DNA of 64,000 bases, from the NCBI GenBank assembly GCA_965221075.1, contig OZ244865.1, positions 186,001 to 250,000 of the forward strand, read 5' to 3'. Shown here one piece after another: positions 26,237 to 35,169 of this stretch (within the stretch, counting starts at the first letter, position 1; every line of letters begins with the position of its first letter). The DNA comes from UBA2970 sp965221075. Its GTDB lineage: Bacteria > Verrucomicrobiota > Verrucomicrobiia > Limisphaerales > AAA164-E04. A program made the position numbers and the translations under genes. The notes below the pieces were generated by a model. It was not told the origin of the DNA. It saw only the letters and a list, made by a program, of their open reading frames with translations, and did not search any database.

Positions 26237-27373
26237 TCATGGAGAGGGCCCGTCCCCCCTTCCAGCGATTCCCTCCAGGAAGGAGAGGGCGGCCCCGGCG
26301 ACGCGGCCGGCGTCCTCCCGGCCCAGGTAGGGATGGATCGGGAGGCTGACCACCTCCCGGCAGGCCCGCTCGGCCTGGGGGAAGCCCTGGGGAGGGCGGG
26401 GGAGGGAGGCGAAGAGGGGCTGGAGGTGCAGGGGCCGGGCGTAGTAGATGCCGGTGGGGATCCCCCGCTCCCGCATGTGCCGGCGGAAGTCGTCGCGCCG
26501 TCCGGTGCGCAGGGTGTACTGCGCGTAGGCGTGCTCGCACCCGGGCCGGACCGCCGGGGTGCGGCACCAGGGCCCCAGGGCCCGGTCGTAGCCGGCGGCC
26601 AGGGCCCGGCGCCGGGCCAGCTCCCCGTCGAAGGCCGGCAGCTTGGCCAGCAGCACGGCCGCCTGGAGGGTGTCGAGGCGCCCGTTGGTCCCCAGCAGGT
26701 CGTGGCGGAAGGGGCTCGACTCGCCGTGCACCCGCATCGAGCGCAGGCGCCGGGCCAGCGCCTCGTCCCGGGTGAAGAGGGCCCCTCCCTCGCCGTAGCA
26801 GCCCAGCGGCTTGGAGGGGAAGAAGCTGGTGGCCCCGGCGGTTCCCACGCCGCAGCTGCGCCGCTCCCCGAGGCGGGCCCCGAAGCTCTGGGCTCCGTCC
26901 TCGATCAGCGCCAGGCCGTGCCTGCGGGCCAGGCGCTCGGCGCCCTCCAGGTCGGCCGGGTGGCCGAAGAGGCTCACCGGCATCAGGGCCCGGGTGGCCG
27001 GGCCGACCGCCGCCGCGGCCTGGTCCATGTCCATGCAGAAGGTGCGGGGATCGATGTCGACGAACACCGGGCGGGCCCCGGCCAGCAGCACGGCCGCGGC
27101 GGTGCTCACCCAGGTGAAGGGAACGGTGATCACCTCGTCCCCGGGGCCGACGCCCAGGGCGCGCAGGACCAGCTCCAGGCTGGCGGTGCCGCTGGCGGTG
27201 GCCACGCAGTGGCCGACGCCCACCCGGCGGGCCAGCTGCTCCTCCAGCTCCTCCACCTCGGGACCGAGCACGAAGCGGCCGTGGGCCATCACCCGTGCCA
27301 CGGCCCGGTCGATCGCCGGGCCCAGGGCCCGGCGCTGGGCCTGCAGGTCGACCATGCGGATCCCGCCGCTCAC
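26237..27373 (-). CDS. DegT/DnrJ/EryC1-family sugar aminotransferase, WbpE-like
   Basis: The 378-residue PLP enzyme resembles WbpE, which aminates UDP-3-keto-GlcNAcA. Visible features are MVDLQAQRRALGPAID, HGRFVLGPEVEELEEQLA, ASGTASLELVLRALG, GPGDEVITVPFTWVST, VFVDIDPRTF, ALIEDGAQSFGA and the PLP-lysine motif TSFFPSKPLGCYGEGGA. NGRLDTLQAAVLLAKL and VVSLPIHPYL complete the family pattern. It starts with a 4-bp overlap with the epimerase gene and lies 18 bp upstream of recD2. It should act after the WbpA-like dehydrogenase encoded two genes upstream, but the intermediate WbpB-type oxidoreductase is not in the window. Confidence 0.9.
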   Translation of the reverse strand: MSGGIRMVDLQAQRRALGPAIDRAVARVMAHGRFVLGPEVEELEEQLARRVGVGHCVATASGTASLELVLRALGVGPGDEVITVPFTWVSTAAAVLLAGARPVFVDIDPRTFCMDMDQAAAAVGPATRALMPVSLFGHPADLEGAERLARRHGLALIEDGAQSFGARLGERRSCGVGTAGATSFFPSKPLGCYGEGGALFTRDEALARRLRSMRVHGESSPFRHDLLGTNGRLDTLQAAVLLAKLPAFDGELARRRALAAGYDRALGPWCRTPAVRPGCEHAYAQYTLRTGRRDDFRRHMRERGIPTGIYYARPLHLQPLFASLPRPPQGFPQAERACREVVSLPIHPYLGREDAGRVAGAALSFLEGIAGRGDGPSP

Positions 27374-28350
27374 AGCGAGGCCTCCCGCAGGCGGTCCCGG
27401 TTCTCCCGGTGCCAGGCCACGGCGCGGGCGATCCCCTCCTCCACCCCGACCCGGGGACGCCAGTCCAGCAGCCGCCCGGCCAGGCGGATGTCGGCCCGGG
27501 CCTCCCGGAGATCCAGGGGATGGGGGGGCAGGTGGCGGAGGCGGGCCCGGCGGCCCACCTGCTCCTCGATCAGGGAGATCAGCGAGAGCAGGGTGCGGGG
27601 GGGGCGGCCGCCGCCCAGGTTGATCAGGCGGAAGCCTCCCAGGGGGCGCAGGGCCGCGACCGTGCCCCGGGCGGCGTCGTCGACATAGGTCAGGTCCCGC
27701 CCCTGCAGGCCGTCCCCGTAGATCTCCAGGACCCGCCCCTCCTCGACGCCGCGGATGAAGCGGAACAGGGACATGTCGGGCCGGCCGGCCGGCCCGAAGA
27801 CGGTGAAGTAGCGCAGCACCGCCACCTCCAGCCCGTGCATCTCGTGGTAGGCGTGGGCCATGGCCTCGGCCCCCTTCTTGGAGGCGGCGTAGGGGGTGAG
27901 CGGCTGGTTGGAGGGGGCCTCCTCGGAGAAGGGGAGGGGCTGCCGGGCGTAGAGCGAGGAGGTGGAGGCCAGCACCAGCTTGCCCACCTGGCGGCGGACC
28001 ATCTGGTCCAGCAGGCCGAGCGTCCCCAGGGTGTTGGCCCTGAGGTGGGCGAAGGGGTCCTCCAGGCTCTGCCGCACCCCGGCCCGGGCCGCCAGGTTGA
28101 GGACCGCCTCGAAGCGGAACCGCGAGAAGAGGCGCTCCACGGCCTCCCGGTCGGCGATGTCCAGAGCGTGGAACTCGAAGCCGGGCCGCCGGCGCAGCGG
28201 CTCCAGCCGCATCTCCTTGAGGGCCGGGCTGTAGGAGGGGTTGAGGTCGTCCACGCCCACCACCCGGCGCCCCTGGTCCAGCAGCAGGGCGGCGGTGCGG
28301 GCGCCGATGAAGCCGGCCGCGCCGGTCACCAGGAGGGGGCCGCCGCTCAT
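27370..28350 (-). CDS. NAD-dependent epimerase, UDP-glucuronate 4-epimerase-like
   Basis: The 326-residue short-chain dehydrogenase/epimerase begins LLVTGAAGFIGARTAALLL, a Rossmann Gly motif. It has NLAARAGVRQSLEDP, STSSLYA, and the catalytic pair in TPYAASKKGAEAM (Tyr-x3-Lys). ARAGVRQS and LRYFTVFGPAGRPDM are typical for UDP-glucuronate 4-epimerases, which make UDP-galacturonate. The UDP-glucose dehydrogenase at the head of the operon would supply the substrate. It overlaps both neighbours by 4 bp. A UDP-glucose or UDP-GlcNAc 4-epimerase role cannot be excluded. Confidence 0.85.
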   Translation of the reverse strand: MSGGPLLVTGAAGFIGARTAALLLDQGRRVVGVDDLNPSYSPALKEMRLEPLRRRPGFEFHALDIADREAVERLFSRFRFEAVLNLAARAGVRQSLEDPFAHLRANTLGTLGLLDQMVRRQVGKLVLASTSSLYARQPLPFSEEAPSNQPLTPYAASKKGAEAMAHAYHEMHGLEVAVLRYFTVFGPAGRPDMSLFRFIRGVEEGRVLEIYGDGLQGRDLTYVDDAARGTVAALRPLGGFRLINLGGGRPPRTLLSLISLIEEQVGRRARLRHLPPHPLDLREARADIRLAGRLLDWRPRVGVEEGIARAVAWHRENRDRLREASL

Positions 28351-29624
28351 GCCCGGACCACCCCGTCCCGCCCCTCCCCGGGCACGACGTTGCGGGTGTC
28401 GACCACGCAGCGGGCCCACTCGCCCAGCTCCCGGTAGTCGACGCCGCGGTGGCCGGTGGCCACCACCACCGCGTGGTAGGAGGCGATGGTGTCCCGCTCC
28501 CAGGGCACCGACCGCATGCCCGAGAGGCTCCGGTGGCCCCGCCCCGGGCGGATGGCGGGGATGTGCGGATCGTGGTAGTCCACCTCGGCCCCGGCGGCGG
28601 CGAACAGATCGATGAGCCGGTAGGCCGGGGAGCCCCGGTCGTCGTCCACGTCCGGCTTGTAGGCGACGCCCAGGATCAGGATGCGGGCCCGGGAGAGGGG
28701 CACCGAGCGGCGGGCCAGGGCCTCCTCGGTGCGCTCCAGGACCCAGACGGGCATCGAGTGGTTGATCTCGCTGGCCAGGTCGACCAGGCGCGCCTCCATT
28801 CCGTGGCGGCGGGCCTTCCAGGAGAGGTAGAGGGGATCGATGGGGATGCAGTGCCCTCCCACCCCCGGCCCCGGGTAGAAGGCCTTGAAGCCGAAGGGCT
28901 TGGTCCGGGCCAGGGAGATGGCCTCCCAGATGTCGACGCCCATGGGCCCGAAGACCGTCTTCAGCTCGTTGACCAGGGCGATGTTGACGCTGCGGAAGGC
29001 GTTCTCCAGGAGCTTGGCCGCCTCGGCCTGGCGGCAGTCCGAGGCGGGCACCAGGCGGGGGACGGCAGGCCGGTAGACCTCCATGGCCCGGCGGCGGCAC
29101 TCGGGGGTCAGGCCCCCCACGATCTTGGGGATTTCCCCGGGGTCGCCGCCTCGGCCCGGATCCTCGCGCTCGGGGGAGTAGGCCAGGTGGAAGTCCCGGC
29201 CCGCCACCAGTCCCGATCCCTCCTCCAGGACGGCCCTCAGGTCGTTCTCGGTGGCGCCGGGATACACGGTGGACTCGAGGATCACGGTGGCGCCGGGGGA
29301 CAGGTGCGGGGCCAGGTCCCGCCCGGTGCCCAGCACGTGCCGCATGTCCGGCTCCCCCGATTCCCCCAGGGGGGTCGGAACGCAGATCAGGACCGCCTGG
29401 CAGGTGGCGGCCCCGTCGGCCCGGGAGGCGGCCCGGAGAAGCCCCCGGTCCACCAGCGGGGCCAGCTCCCCGGAGGGGATGTGCCCGATGTAGCTCTCCC
29501 CGCGGGCGATGGCCTCCACCTTGGCGGGGTCGGCGTCGATGCCCAGGACCTCGGTCCCGGCCCGGGCCAGGCGCAGGCAGAGGGGCAGCCCCACGTAGCC
29601 CAGTCCGACCACCGCCGCCCTCAT
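28347..29624 (-). CDS. Nucleotide sugar dehydrogenase, WbpA-like (UDP-GlcNAc 6-dehydrogenase)
   Basis: The 425-residue protein oxidises the C6 of a UDP-sugar with two NAD. It has the Rossmann start VVGLGYVGLPLCLRLARAG, ICVPTPLGESGEPDM, ESTVYPGATE, and the signature KLLENAFRSVNIALVNELK. The catalytic Cys lies in GPGVGGHCIPIDPLYL. LGVAYKPDVDDDRGSPA follows in the C-terminal domain. The short, WbpA-type architecture and the GGHCIPIDP loop favour UDP-GlcNAc over UDP-glucose as substrate. Start and stop overlap the neighbouring genes by 4 bp each. Its product would feed the WbpE-like aminotransferase downstream. Confidence 0.9.
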   Translation of the reverse strand: MRAAVVGLGYVGLPLCLRLARAGTEVLGIDADPAKVEAIARGESYIGHIPSGELAPLVDRGLLRAASRADGAATCQAVLICVPTPLGESGEPDMRHVLGTGRDLAPHLSPGATVILESTVYPGATENDLRAVLEEGSGLVAGRDFHLAYSPEREDPGRGGDPGEIPKIVGGLTPECRRRAMEVYRPAVPRLVPASDCRQAEAAKLLENAFRSVNIALVNELKTVFGPMGVDIWEAISLARTKPFGFKAFYPGPGVGGHCIPIDPLYLSWKARRHGMEARLVDLASEINHSMPVWVLERTEEALARRSVPLSRARILILGVAYKPDVDDDRGSPAYRLIDLFAAAGAEVDYHDPHIPAIRPGRGHRSLSGMRSVPWERDTIASYHAVVVATGHRGVDYRELGEWARCVVDTRNVVPGEGRDGVVRA

Positions 29625-30700
29625 TTCCGGGAGAGCCGCTGCAGCACGCCCTCGCAGACGCTGTCGTAGATCTGGTCCATGCTCCGGGTGGGCCTCCAGC
29701 GGGGATAGTCCCGGGAGAAGCGCCCCAGGTCGGTGATGTACCAGCGGTGGTCCCCCCGGCGCTCCTGCTCCAGGTAGACGCGCCGCAGCTTCCTCCCCAG
29801 GCGGTCCTCCCCGGCGGCGACGGCCTCCCGCAGGGAGCAGTTGGCGAAGCGCCCGCCTCCGATGTTGTAGACCCGGGCCGGGCCGGGATCCCGCAGGTAG
29901 TGGTCGAAGGCCCGGACCAGGTCCTCGCTGTGGAGGTTGTCGCGCACCTGCTTGCCCCGGTAGCCGTGGACGCGGTACTCGCGTCCCAGCGCCAGGCACC
30001 GCATCAGGTAGCTCAGGAAGCCGTGCAGCTCGGCGCCGCTGTGCCCCCCGCCGGTCAGGCACCCGCCCCGGAAGCAGACGGTGTCGAGGCCGAAGTACCT
30101 GCCGTACTCCTGAACCAGCAGATCGGCCGAGAGCTTGCTCGCCCCGAACAGGCTGTGCAGCGACTGGTCCACGCTGAGGCTCTCGTCGATCCCCGGGTGC
30201 GGCTTCCCGTCCCGCCCGCAGGCCTCCCAGCGGGTCTCCTCCTCCCGGAAGTCCAGCCGGTTGGGGCGGTCCCCGTAGACCTTGTTGGTGGAGACGAAGA
30301 CGAAGCGGGCCCGGGGTGCGTGGCGGCGCAGGCACTCGAGCAGGTTGAGGGTGCCGGCCGCGTTCACCGAGAAGTCGGTGCGGGGATCGCGTGCGGCCCA
30401 GTCGTGGGAGGGCTGGGCGGCGGCGTGGATCACCGCCGCGATCTCCCCCTTGCGCTCCTCGAAGATCCGCCCGATCCCGTCCTCGTCGCGGATGTCCAGG
30501 GAGTGGTGGGCGTAGAGGGGGCACTCCTCCTTGAGCCGGGCGGCCGACCACCGGGTGGAGGCCTCCTCACCGAAGAAGGCGGCGCGCATGTCGTTGTCGA
30601 TTCCCGCGACGCGGTATCCCTGCCGCGCGAAGTGGCGCGAGGCCTCTGCGCCGACCAGGCCCGCCGAGCCGGTGACCACGATGCTCTGGCCCGGGGTCAC
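29621..30700 (-). CDS. NAD-dependent epimerase, CDP-paratose 2-epimerase-like
   Basis: The 359-residue protein starts at GTG 30700, overlapping the gmd stop (GTGA). It has the Rossmann motif VVTGSAGLVGAEASRHFARQ, AAVIHAAAQPSHDWA, VSTNKVYGDRPNRL, and LHSLFGASKLSADLLVQEYG. It also has TVCFRGGCLTGGGHSGAELH and VYNIGGGRFANCSL. The active-site Tyr-x3-Lys appears as Phe-Gly-Ala-Ser-Lys, with Phe where most family members have Tyr; CDP-tyvelose/paratose 2-epimerases share that change. The true substrate is uncertain. A dideoxy-sugar epimerase role would need CDP-sugar genes not present here. Confidence 0.8.
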   Translation of the reverse strand: MTPGQSIVVTGSAGLVGAEASRHFARQGYRVAGIDNDMRAAFFGEEASTRWSAARLKEECPLYAHHSLDIRDEDGIGRIFEERKGEIAAVIHAAAQPSHDWAARDPRTDFSVNAAGTLNLLECLRRHAPRARFVFVSTNKVYGDRPNRLDFREEETRWEACGRDGKPHPGIDESLSVDQSLHSLFGASKLSADLLVQEYGRYFGLDTVCFRGGCLTGGGHSGAELHGFLSYLMRCLALGREYRVHGYRGKQVRDNLHSEDLVRAFDHYLRDPGPARVYNIGGGRFANCSLREAVAAGEDRLGRKLRRVYLEQERRGDHRWYITDLGRFSRDYPRWRPTRSMDQIYDSVCEGVLQRLSRK

Positions 30701-31665
30701 GGGAGCGCCTCCAGATCGGCCTCCACCATGATGCGGACCAGATCCTCGAAGCGGGTCCGGGCCTCCCAGCCCAGCGCCTTGCGGGCCCGGGCGGGGTCGC
30801 CCTGGAGCGCGTCCACCTCGGCGGGGCGCAGGTAGCGGGGATCGGTGCGGACATGGTCCCGCCAGTCGCGCCCCACGCAGCCGAAGGCGGCCTCGAGGAA
30901 GTCCCGGACCGAATGGGTGGTCCCGGTGGCCACCACGTAGTCCCCGGGGCTCTCCGCCTGCAGCATCATCCACATCGCCTCGACGTACTCCTTGGCGTAG
31001 CCCCAGTCCCTGCGGGCGTCGAGGTTTCCCAGCGCCAGCTCCCGCTGCCGCCCCTTGTGGATGGCGGCCACCCCCAGGCTGATCTTCCGGGTCACGAAGT
31101 TCTCCCCACGGCGGGGCGACTCGTGGTTGAAGAGGATGCCGCAGCTGGCGTGGATCCCGTGCGCCTCGCGGTAGTTGACCGCGGTCCAGTGGGCGTGGAC
31201 CTTGGCGGCTCCGTAGGGGCTGCGGGGATAGAAGGGGGTGTCCTCGTCCTGGGGCGGGGACGCCATCCCGAACATCTCGCTGGAGCCGGCCTGGTAGAAT
31301 CGGGCCGCGGGGTGGAACTGGCGCACCGCCTCGAGGAGCCTCAGGGGGCCCACGCCCACCACGTCGGCGGTGTACTCGGGATTCTCGAAGCTGATCCCCA
31401 CATGGCTCTGGGCCGCCAGGTTGTAGACCTCGTCGGGGCGGATCTCCCGGATCAGCCGGGCCAGGGCCAGGCCGTCGCACATGTCGCCGTAGTGGAGCCG
31501 GAGCCGCCCGGGAGGGGCGGCGATCCAGTCGATGCGGCTGCGGCCGAGGCTGCTGGAGCGCCGCACCAGGCCGTGCACCTGGTACCCCTTCTCCAGGAGC
31601 AGCTCGGCCAGGTAGGAGCCGTCCTGCCCGGTGATCCCGGTGATGAAGGCCCGCCTGCTAGCCAC
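30697..31665 (-). CDS. gmd: GDP-mannose 4,6-dehydratase
   Basis: The 322-residue enzyme converts GDP-mannose to GDP-4-keto-6-deoxymannose, precursor of fucose, rhamnose or perosamine. It starts at GTG 31665, overlapping the end of ugd by 8 bp. Motifs are AFITGITGQDGSYLAELLLE, YNLAAQSHVGISFENPEYT, QAGSSEMFG, the catalytic PYGAAKVHAHW, and SCGILFNHESPRRGENFVTRKIS. The C-terminal RPAEVDALQGDPARARKALGW is also a hallmark. No fcl (GDP-fucose synthase) or rmd is in the window, so the final sugar is unknown. Confidence 0.95.
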   Translation of the reverse strand: MASRRAFITGITGQDGSYLAELLLEKGYQVHGLVRRSSSLGRSRIDWIAAPPGRLRLHYGDMCDGLALARLIREIRPDEVYNLAAQSHVGISFENPEYTADVVGVGPLRLLEAVRQFHPAARFYQAGSSEMFGMASPPQDEDTPFYPRSPYGAAKVHAHWTAVNYREAHGIHASCGILFNHESPRRGENFVTRKISLGVAAIHKGRQRELALGNLDARRDWGYAKEYVEAMWMMLQAESPGDYVVATGTTHSVRDFLEAAFGCVGRDWRDHVRTDPRYLRPAEVDALQGDPARARKALGWEARTRFEDLVRIMVEADLEALP

Positions 31666-33022
31666 AGGCCTTGCCGATGCCCCGGACCTGGAAGCCGATG
31701 CCGCGCATCGCCTCCAGGTCCAGGAGGTTGCGCCCGTCGAAGAGGACCGCCGGCTTCTCCATGGACCGGTGGATGCGGCGGTAGTCGAGCCGGAGGTACT
31801 GGTCCCAATCGGCGAGGACCGCCAGGGCGTGGCTCCCCTCGCAGGCCTGGTAGGGATCCCCGGCCACCTGGTAGTCGCCCCCCCCCAGCTCGCGGCGCAC
31901 CTGGTCCTCCCTCACCCGGGGATCGTGGATGGCCAGGCGGGCCCGCTCCTCCAGCAGGCGGCGGCAGACCCCGATGGCCGGGGACTCCCGGGTGTCGTTG
32001 GTGTCCTTCTTGAAGGCGAAGCCCAGGATGGCGATCCGCTTGCCCGAGACCGTGGAGAAGAGGGCCCGCACCAGCTCCGAGGCGAAGCGGTCCTTCTGGT
32101 GCTCGTTGATCCGCAGCACCCCCTCCCAGTAGGCGGCCTCCTCGGGAAGGCCGAAGCGCTCGCAGAGGTAGACCAGGCTGAGCACGTCCTTGCGGAAGCA
32201 CGATCCCCCGAAGCCCACCGAGGCCCGCAGGAACTCCGGGCCGATGCGCCGGTCCCGGCCCACCGCCTGGGCCACCTCCTGCACGTCGGCCTGGGTCCTC
32301 TCGCACAGGGCCGAGATGGCGTTGATCGAGGAGATGCGCTGGGCCAGGAAGGCGTTGGAGGCCAGCTTGGAGAGCTCGCTGGACCACAGCCCGGAGAGGA
32401 GGATCCTCCCGGGATCCACCCACTGCCGGTAGACCGCGGCCAGAGCCTCGGCCGCCCGGTCCCCCTCGGGGCCGCTCTCGGCCCCGATCAGGATCCGGTC
32501 GGGGGAGAGAAGATCCCGCACCGCGGTGCCCTCGGCCATGAACTCGGGGTTGGAGAGCACCTGGACGTCCGGGCGGCCGGCCCCCACGATCTCCCGGACC
32601 ATCTGGGCGGTGCGCACCGGCACGGTGGACTTCTCCACCAGGATCCGGGCCCGGCCCCCGATGGCGGCGATGCGGCGGGCGCAGCGCTCCACGTGCTTCA
32701 GGTCGGAGGCCTTCCCCGCGCCCTCTCCGTACTCCTTGGTCGGGGTGTTGACGCAGATGAAGATCATCTCCGAGCGCTCGATCTCCCGGTCGACGTCGGC
32801 GCTGAAGAAGAGGTTCCTTCCCCGCGTCTCCTCCACCAGCTCCCCGAGGCCCGGCTCGAAGACCGGCAGGTCCCCGGAGTTCCAGGCCGCGATGCGCTCC
32901 GGATCGGCGTCCACCACGGAGACCTCGATCCCGGGGCACCTGCTGGCGATCACCGCCATGGTGGGGCCCCCGACGTAGCCCGCCCCGATGCAGCAGATTC
33001 TCTCCGGCAAGCCGTCCTTCAC
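31658..33022 (-). CDS. ugd: UDP-glucose 6-dehydrogenase
   Basis: The 454-residue protein starts at GTG 33022, chosen because a GGAGG lies about 14 bases upstream and the Rossmann motif (ERICCIGAGYVGGPTMAVIA) follows directly. It oxidises UDP-glucose to UDP-glucuronate. Features are VVDADPERIAAWNSGDLPVFEPGL, ICVNTPTKEYG, EKSTVPVRTA, SNPEFMAEGTAVRDLLSPDR, SSELSKLASNAFLAQRIS and the catalytic Cys in SVGFGGSCFRKDV, then GFAFKKDTNDTRESPAI. The sequence and length are of the animal/plant-like UGDH type rather than short bacterial Ugd. It is the first gene of the nucleotide-sugar operon; the divergent thiD-like gene begins 160 bp away. Confidence 0.95.
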   Translation of the reverse strand: MKDGLPERICCIGAGYVGGPTMAVIASRCPGIEVSVVDADPERIAAWNSGDLPVFEPGLGELVEETRGRNLFFSADVDREIERSEMIFICVNTPTKEYGEGAGKASDLKHVERCARRIAAIGGRARILVEKSTVPVRTAQMVREIVGAGRPDVQVLSNPEFMAEGTAVRDLLSPDRILIGAESGPEGDRAAEALAAVYRQWVDPGRILLSGLWSSELSKLASNAFLAQRISSINAISALCERTQADVQEVAQAVGRDRRIGPEFLRASVGFGGSCFRKDVLSLVYLCERFGLPEEAAYWEGVLRINEHQKDRFASELVRALFSTVSGKRIAILGFAFKKDTNDTRESPAIGVCRRLLEERARLAIHDPRVREDQVRRELGGGDYQVAGDPYQACEGSHALAVLADWDQYLRLDYRRIHRSMEKPAVLFDGRNLLDLEAMRGIGFQVRGIGKACG

Positions 33023-33182
33023 CTTGTGGGGGGCATCCTCCGCCCCTGGTCCGGAGAGCGGAGGGGGACGGAGGCCGCCCCGCCGGTCCAGGGAAGCGGG
33101 GATGGTCCCCTCGGCGGGCCGCCTCTTCAAGATCATTCCAGCTGGCGCCGGGAGCGCCGGAGGGGGACAATCGCTCCCTGCC

Positions 33183-33962
33183 ATGGAAGCCGCCCCCGCC
33201 TGCCTGACCATCGCCGGGCACGATCCCTCGGGGCTGGCCGGGGCGACGGCCGACCTGCGCACCTTCGCCTCGGCGGGAGTCCGGGGAGTCTCCCTGCTGA
33301 CGGCGCTGACGGTCCAGACCCCGGACCGCTTCGACGACTGCCGGCCGGTGGAGGAGGGGCTCCTGGCCCGGCAGTTCGAGGCCCTGATCGGGTGGCTGGG
33401 GCCGGTTCCCGCCAAGATCGGCCTGATCGCCTCGGCCGGCTCGGCGCGCCTGCTGCTCAGGCTCCTTTCCCGGCTGGAGGCGGCCCCCGTCGTCCTGGAT
33501 CCGGTCGCCTCGCCCAGCGCCGCGCCCCAGCGCCGCTTTGCGCACTGGAGGGAGCTCCTGCCCGCCGCCACCGTCCTGACCCCCAACGCCCCCGAGGCCG
33601 AGGAGCTCCTCGGCCGCCGCCTGGAGGAGCCCGCGGACCTGGAGGAGGCGGCCCGGGACCTGGAGGCGGCCCACGGGTGCTCGGTGCTGGTCAAGGGGGG
33701 GCACCTCCCCCGGGGCGCCTGCGACGTCCTCTCGCACCGGGGAAAGGCCACCGTCCTTCCCTTCGAGCGCTCGGAGGAGGGCCCCGTCCACGGCAGCGGG
33801 TGCTTCCTTTCGGCCTCCCTGGCGGCCCACCTGGCCCGGGGCCTCCCCCTGGAGGAGGCGGCGCGGCGGGCCTGCGCCCACGCCGCCCGGGCCTGGAGCC
33901 GCCCCCGCTTGCTGGGAGGCTTCCCGGCGCTCGAGGCCGCCGCGCCCGAGGGAAGCCCCTGA
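33183..33962 (+). CDS. Hydroxymethylpyrimidine/phosphomethylpyrimidine kinase-like protein
   Basis: The 259-residue ribokinase-fold protein resembles ThiD, which phosphorylates HMP and HMP-P in thiamine synthesis. It starts ACLTIAGHDPSGLAGATADLRTF, matching the ThiD substrate loop. ALTVQTPDRF, PAKIGLIAS, PVVLDPVASPS, LTPNAPEAEELLG, VLVKGGHL and the anion-hole catalytic motif VHGSGCFLSASLAAHLARG follow. The usual GAGIQADLK of ThiD reads GLAGATADL here, a modest deviation. No other thiamine gene is nearby; the cysteine desulfurase gene follows 4 bp later, perhaps co-transcribed. Confidence 0.85.
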   Translation: MEAAPACLTIAGHDPSGLAGATADLRTFASAGVRGVSLLTALTVQTPDRFDDCRPVEEGLLARQFEALIGWLGPVPAKIGLIASAGSARLLLRLLSRLEAAPVVLDPVASPSAAPQRRFAHWRELLPAATVLTPNAPEAEELLGRRLEEPADLEEAARDLEAAHGCSVLVKGGHLPRGACDVLSHRGKATVLPFERSEEGPVHGSGCFLSASLAAHLARGLPLEEAARRACAHAARAWSRPRLLGGFPALEAAAPEGSP

Positions 33963-33966
33963 CCGC

Positions 33967-35109
33967 ATGGAGAGCGTCTACCTGGACTACAACGCCACCA
34001 CGCCCCTCGACGAGGGGATCCTCCAGGCCCTCTCCGAGCGGCCCGAGCTGCACCACGGCAATCCCTCCAGCGTCCACCATGTCGGCAGGAAGGCGCGGGC
34101 CCTCCTCGACGACTGCCGCTACCGGGTGGCCGACCTGTGGCGCTGCCGCCCCTCCGAGATCCTGTTCACCTCGGGAGGGGCCGAGAGCAACAACCTGGCC
34201 CTGGCGGGCGCCGCCCGGGCCCGGGCGTCCCGGGGACGGCACCTGATCTGCTCGGCCGTCGAGCACCACTCGGTGCTGCGGCCCCTGGAGGCCCTGGCCC
34301 GGGACGAGGGCTTCGAGCTGGAGATCCTCCCGGTGGACGCCCAGGGGCGGGTCTCGGCCGGGGATCTGGAGGAGCGGCTCCGTCCCGACACCCTGCTGGT
34401 CTCGGTGATGGCGGCCAACAACGAGACCGGGGTCCTGCAGCCCTGGGCCGAGATCGGGGCCCTGTGCCGCTCCCGGGAGATCCTCTACCACTGCGACGCG
34501 GCGCAGGCCCTGGGCAAGGTCCCGGTCGAGGGGATCGGCCAGTTCCAGGCCCCGCTGGTCTCGGCCTGCTCGCACAAGCTGCACGGGCCCAAGGGAGCCG
34601 GGGTCCTCTACTGCCGCTCGCCGCTGCGCCCCCGGGCCCTGCTGCATGGCGGATCCCAGGAGAACGAGAGCCGGGCCGGGACCGAGAACCTGGCCGGCAT
34701 CTACGGGATGACGCTGGCGCTGGAGCGGTTCTCCTCCCCTCCGGTGTTCGAGCCCGCCAGGATGGAGTCGCTGTCCCGGCGGCTGATGCAGGGCATCGGC
34801 GGCCTCCCCGGGGTCCGGTTCCACGGGACCGGCGCCCTGCGGGCGGGCAACACCCTGGCTCTCTCGGTGGCGGGGTGGGAAAGCGCCTCCCTGCTGGCTG
34901 CGCTCGACCTGGAGGGCGTCTGCGCCTCGGGAGGGGCGGCGTGCTCGGCCGGTTCGCTGGAGCCCTCCCACGTGCTGCTGGCCATGGGGGAGCCCCCCGG
35001 GAGGGCCCGCGGCCTGATCCGGTTCTCGGCGGGCCGCGGCACCACCGAGGAGGAGATCGACGCCGCCGTCCGGGCCCTCTCCGCCATCGTCTCCCGGACC
35101 GCCTCCTAA
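33967..35109 (+). CDS. Cysteine desulfurase (NifS/IscS family)
   Basis: The 380-residue PLP enzyme removes sulfur from cysteine for Fe-S clusters, thiamine or tRNA thiolation. It starts VYLDYNATTPLDEGIL. It has HGNPSSVHHVGRKAR, FTSGGAESNNLALAG, AVEHHSVLRPLE, MAANNETGVLQP, the PLP Lys in SACSHKLHGPKGAGVLY, and the active-site Cys in SGGAACSAGSLEPSHVL. The RFSAGRGTTEEEID segment near the end is usual. It lies 4 bp after the thiD-like gene. No IscU, IscA or MnmA gene is adjacent, so the acceptor is unknown. Confidence 0.93.
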   Translation: MESVYLDYNATTPLDEGILQALSERPELHHGNPSSVHHVGRKARALLDDCRYRVADLWRCRPSEILFTSGGAESNNLALAGAARARASRGRHLICSAVEHHSVLRPLEALARDEGFELEILPVDAQGRVSAGDLEERLRPDTLLVSVMAANNETGVLQPWAEIGALCRSREILYHCDAAQALGKVPVEGIGQFQAPLVSACSHKLHGPKGAGVLYCRSPLRPRALLHGGSQENESRAGTENLAGIYGMTLALERFSSPPVFEPARMESLSRRLMQGIGGLPGVRFHGTGALRAGNTLALSVAGWESASLLAALDLEGVCASGGAACSAGSLEPSHVLLAMGEPPGRARGLIRFSAGRGTTEEEIDAAVRALSAIVSRTAS

Positions 35110-35169
35110 GTCCTGGCAAGCTGCCGGCTTCCCGGACAACAGCCTGCCGGCAATTTCCCCATGGCGGGT

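Noticed and set aside
22835..27688. A 1617-codon open frame on the plus strand
   Set aside because: It runs antisense to rnc, recD2 and the DegT gene, whose motifs are unmistakable. Its product is Gly/Pro/Gln/Val-rich as expected for a GC-rich antisense shadow.
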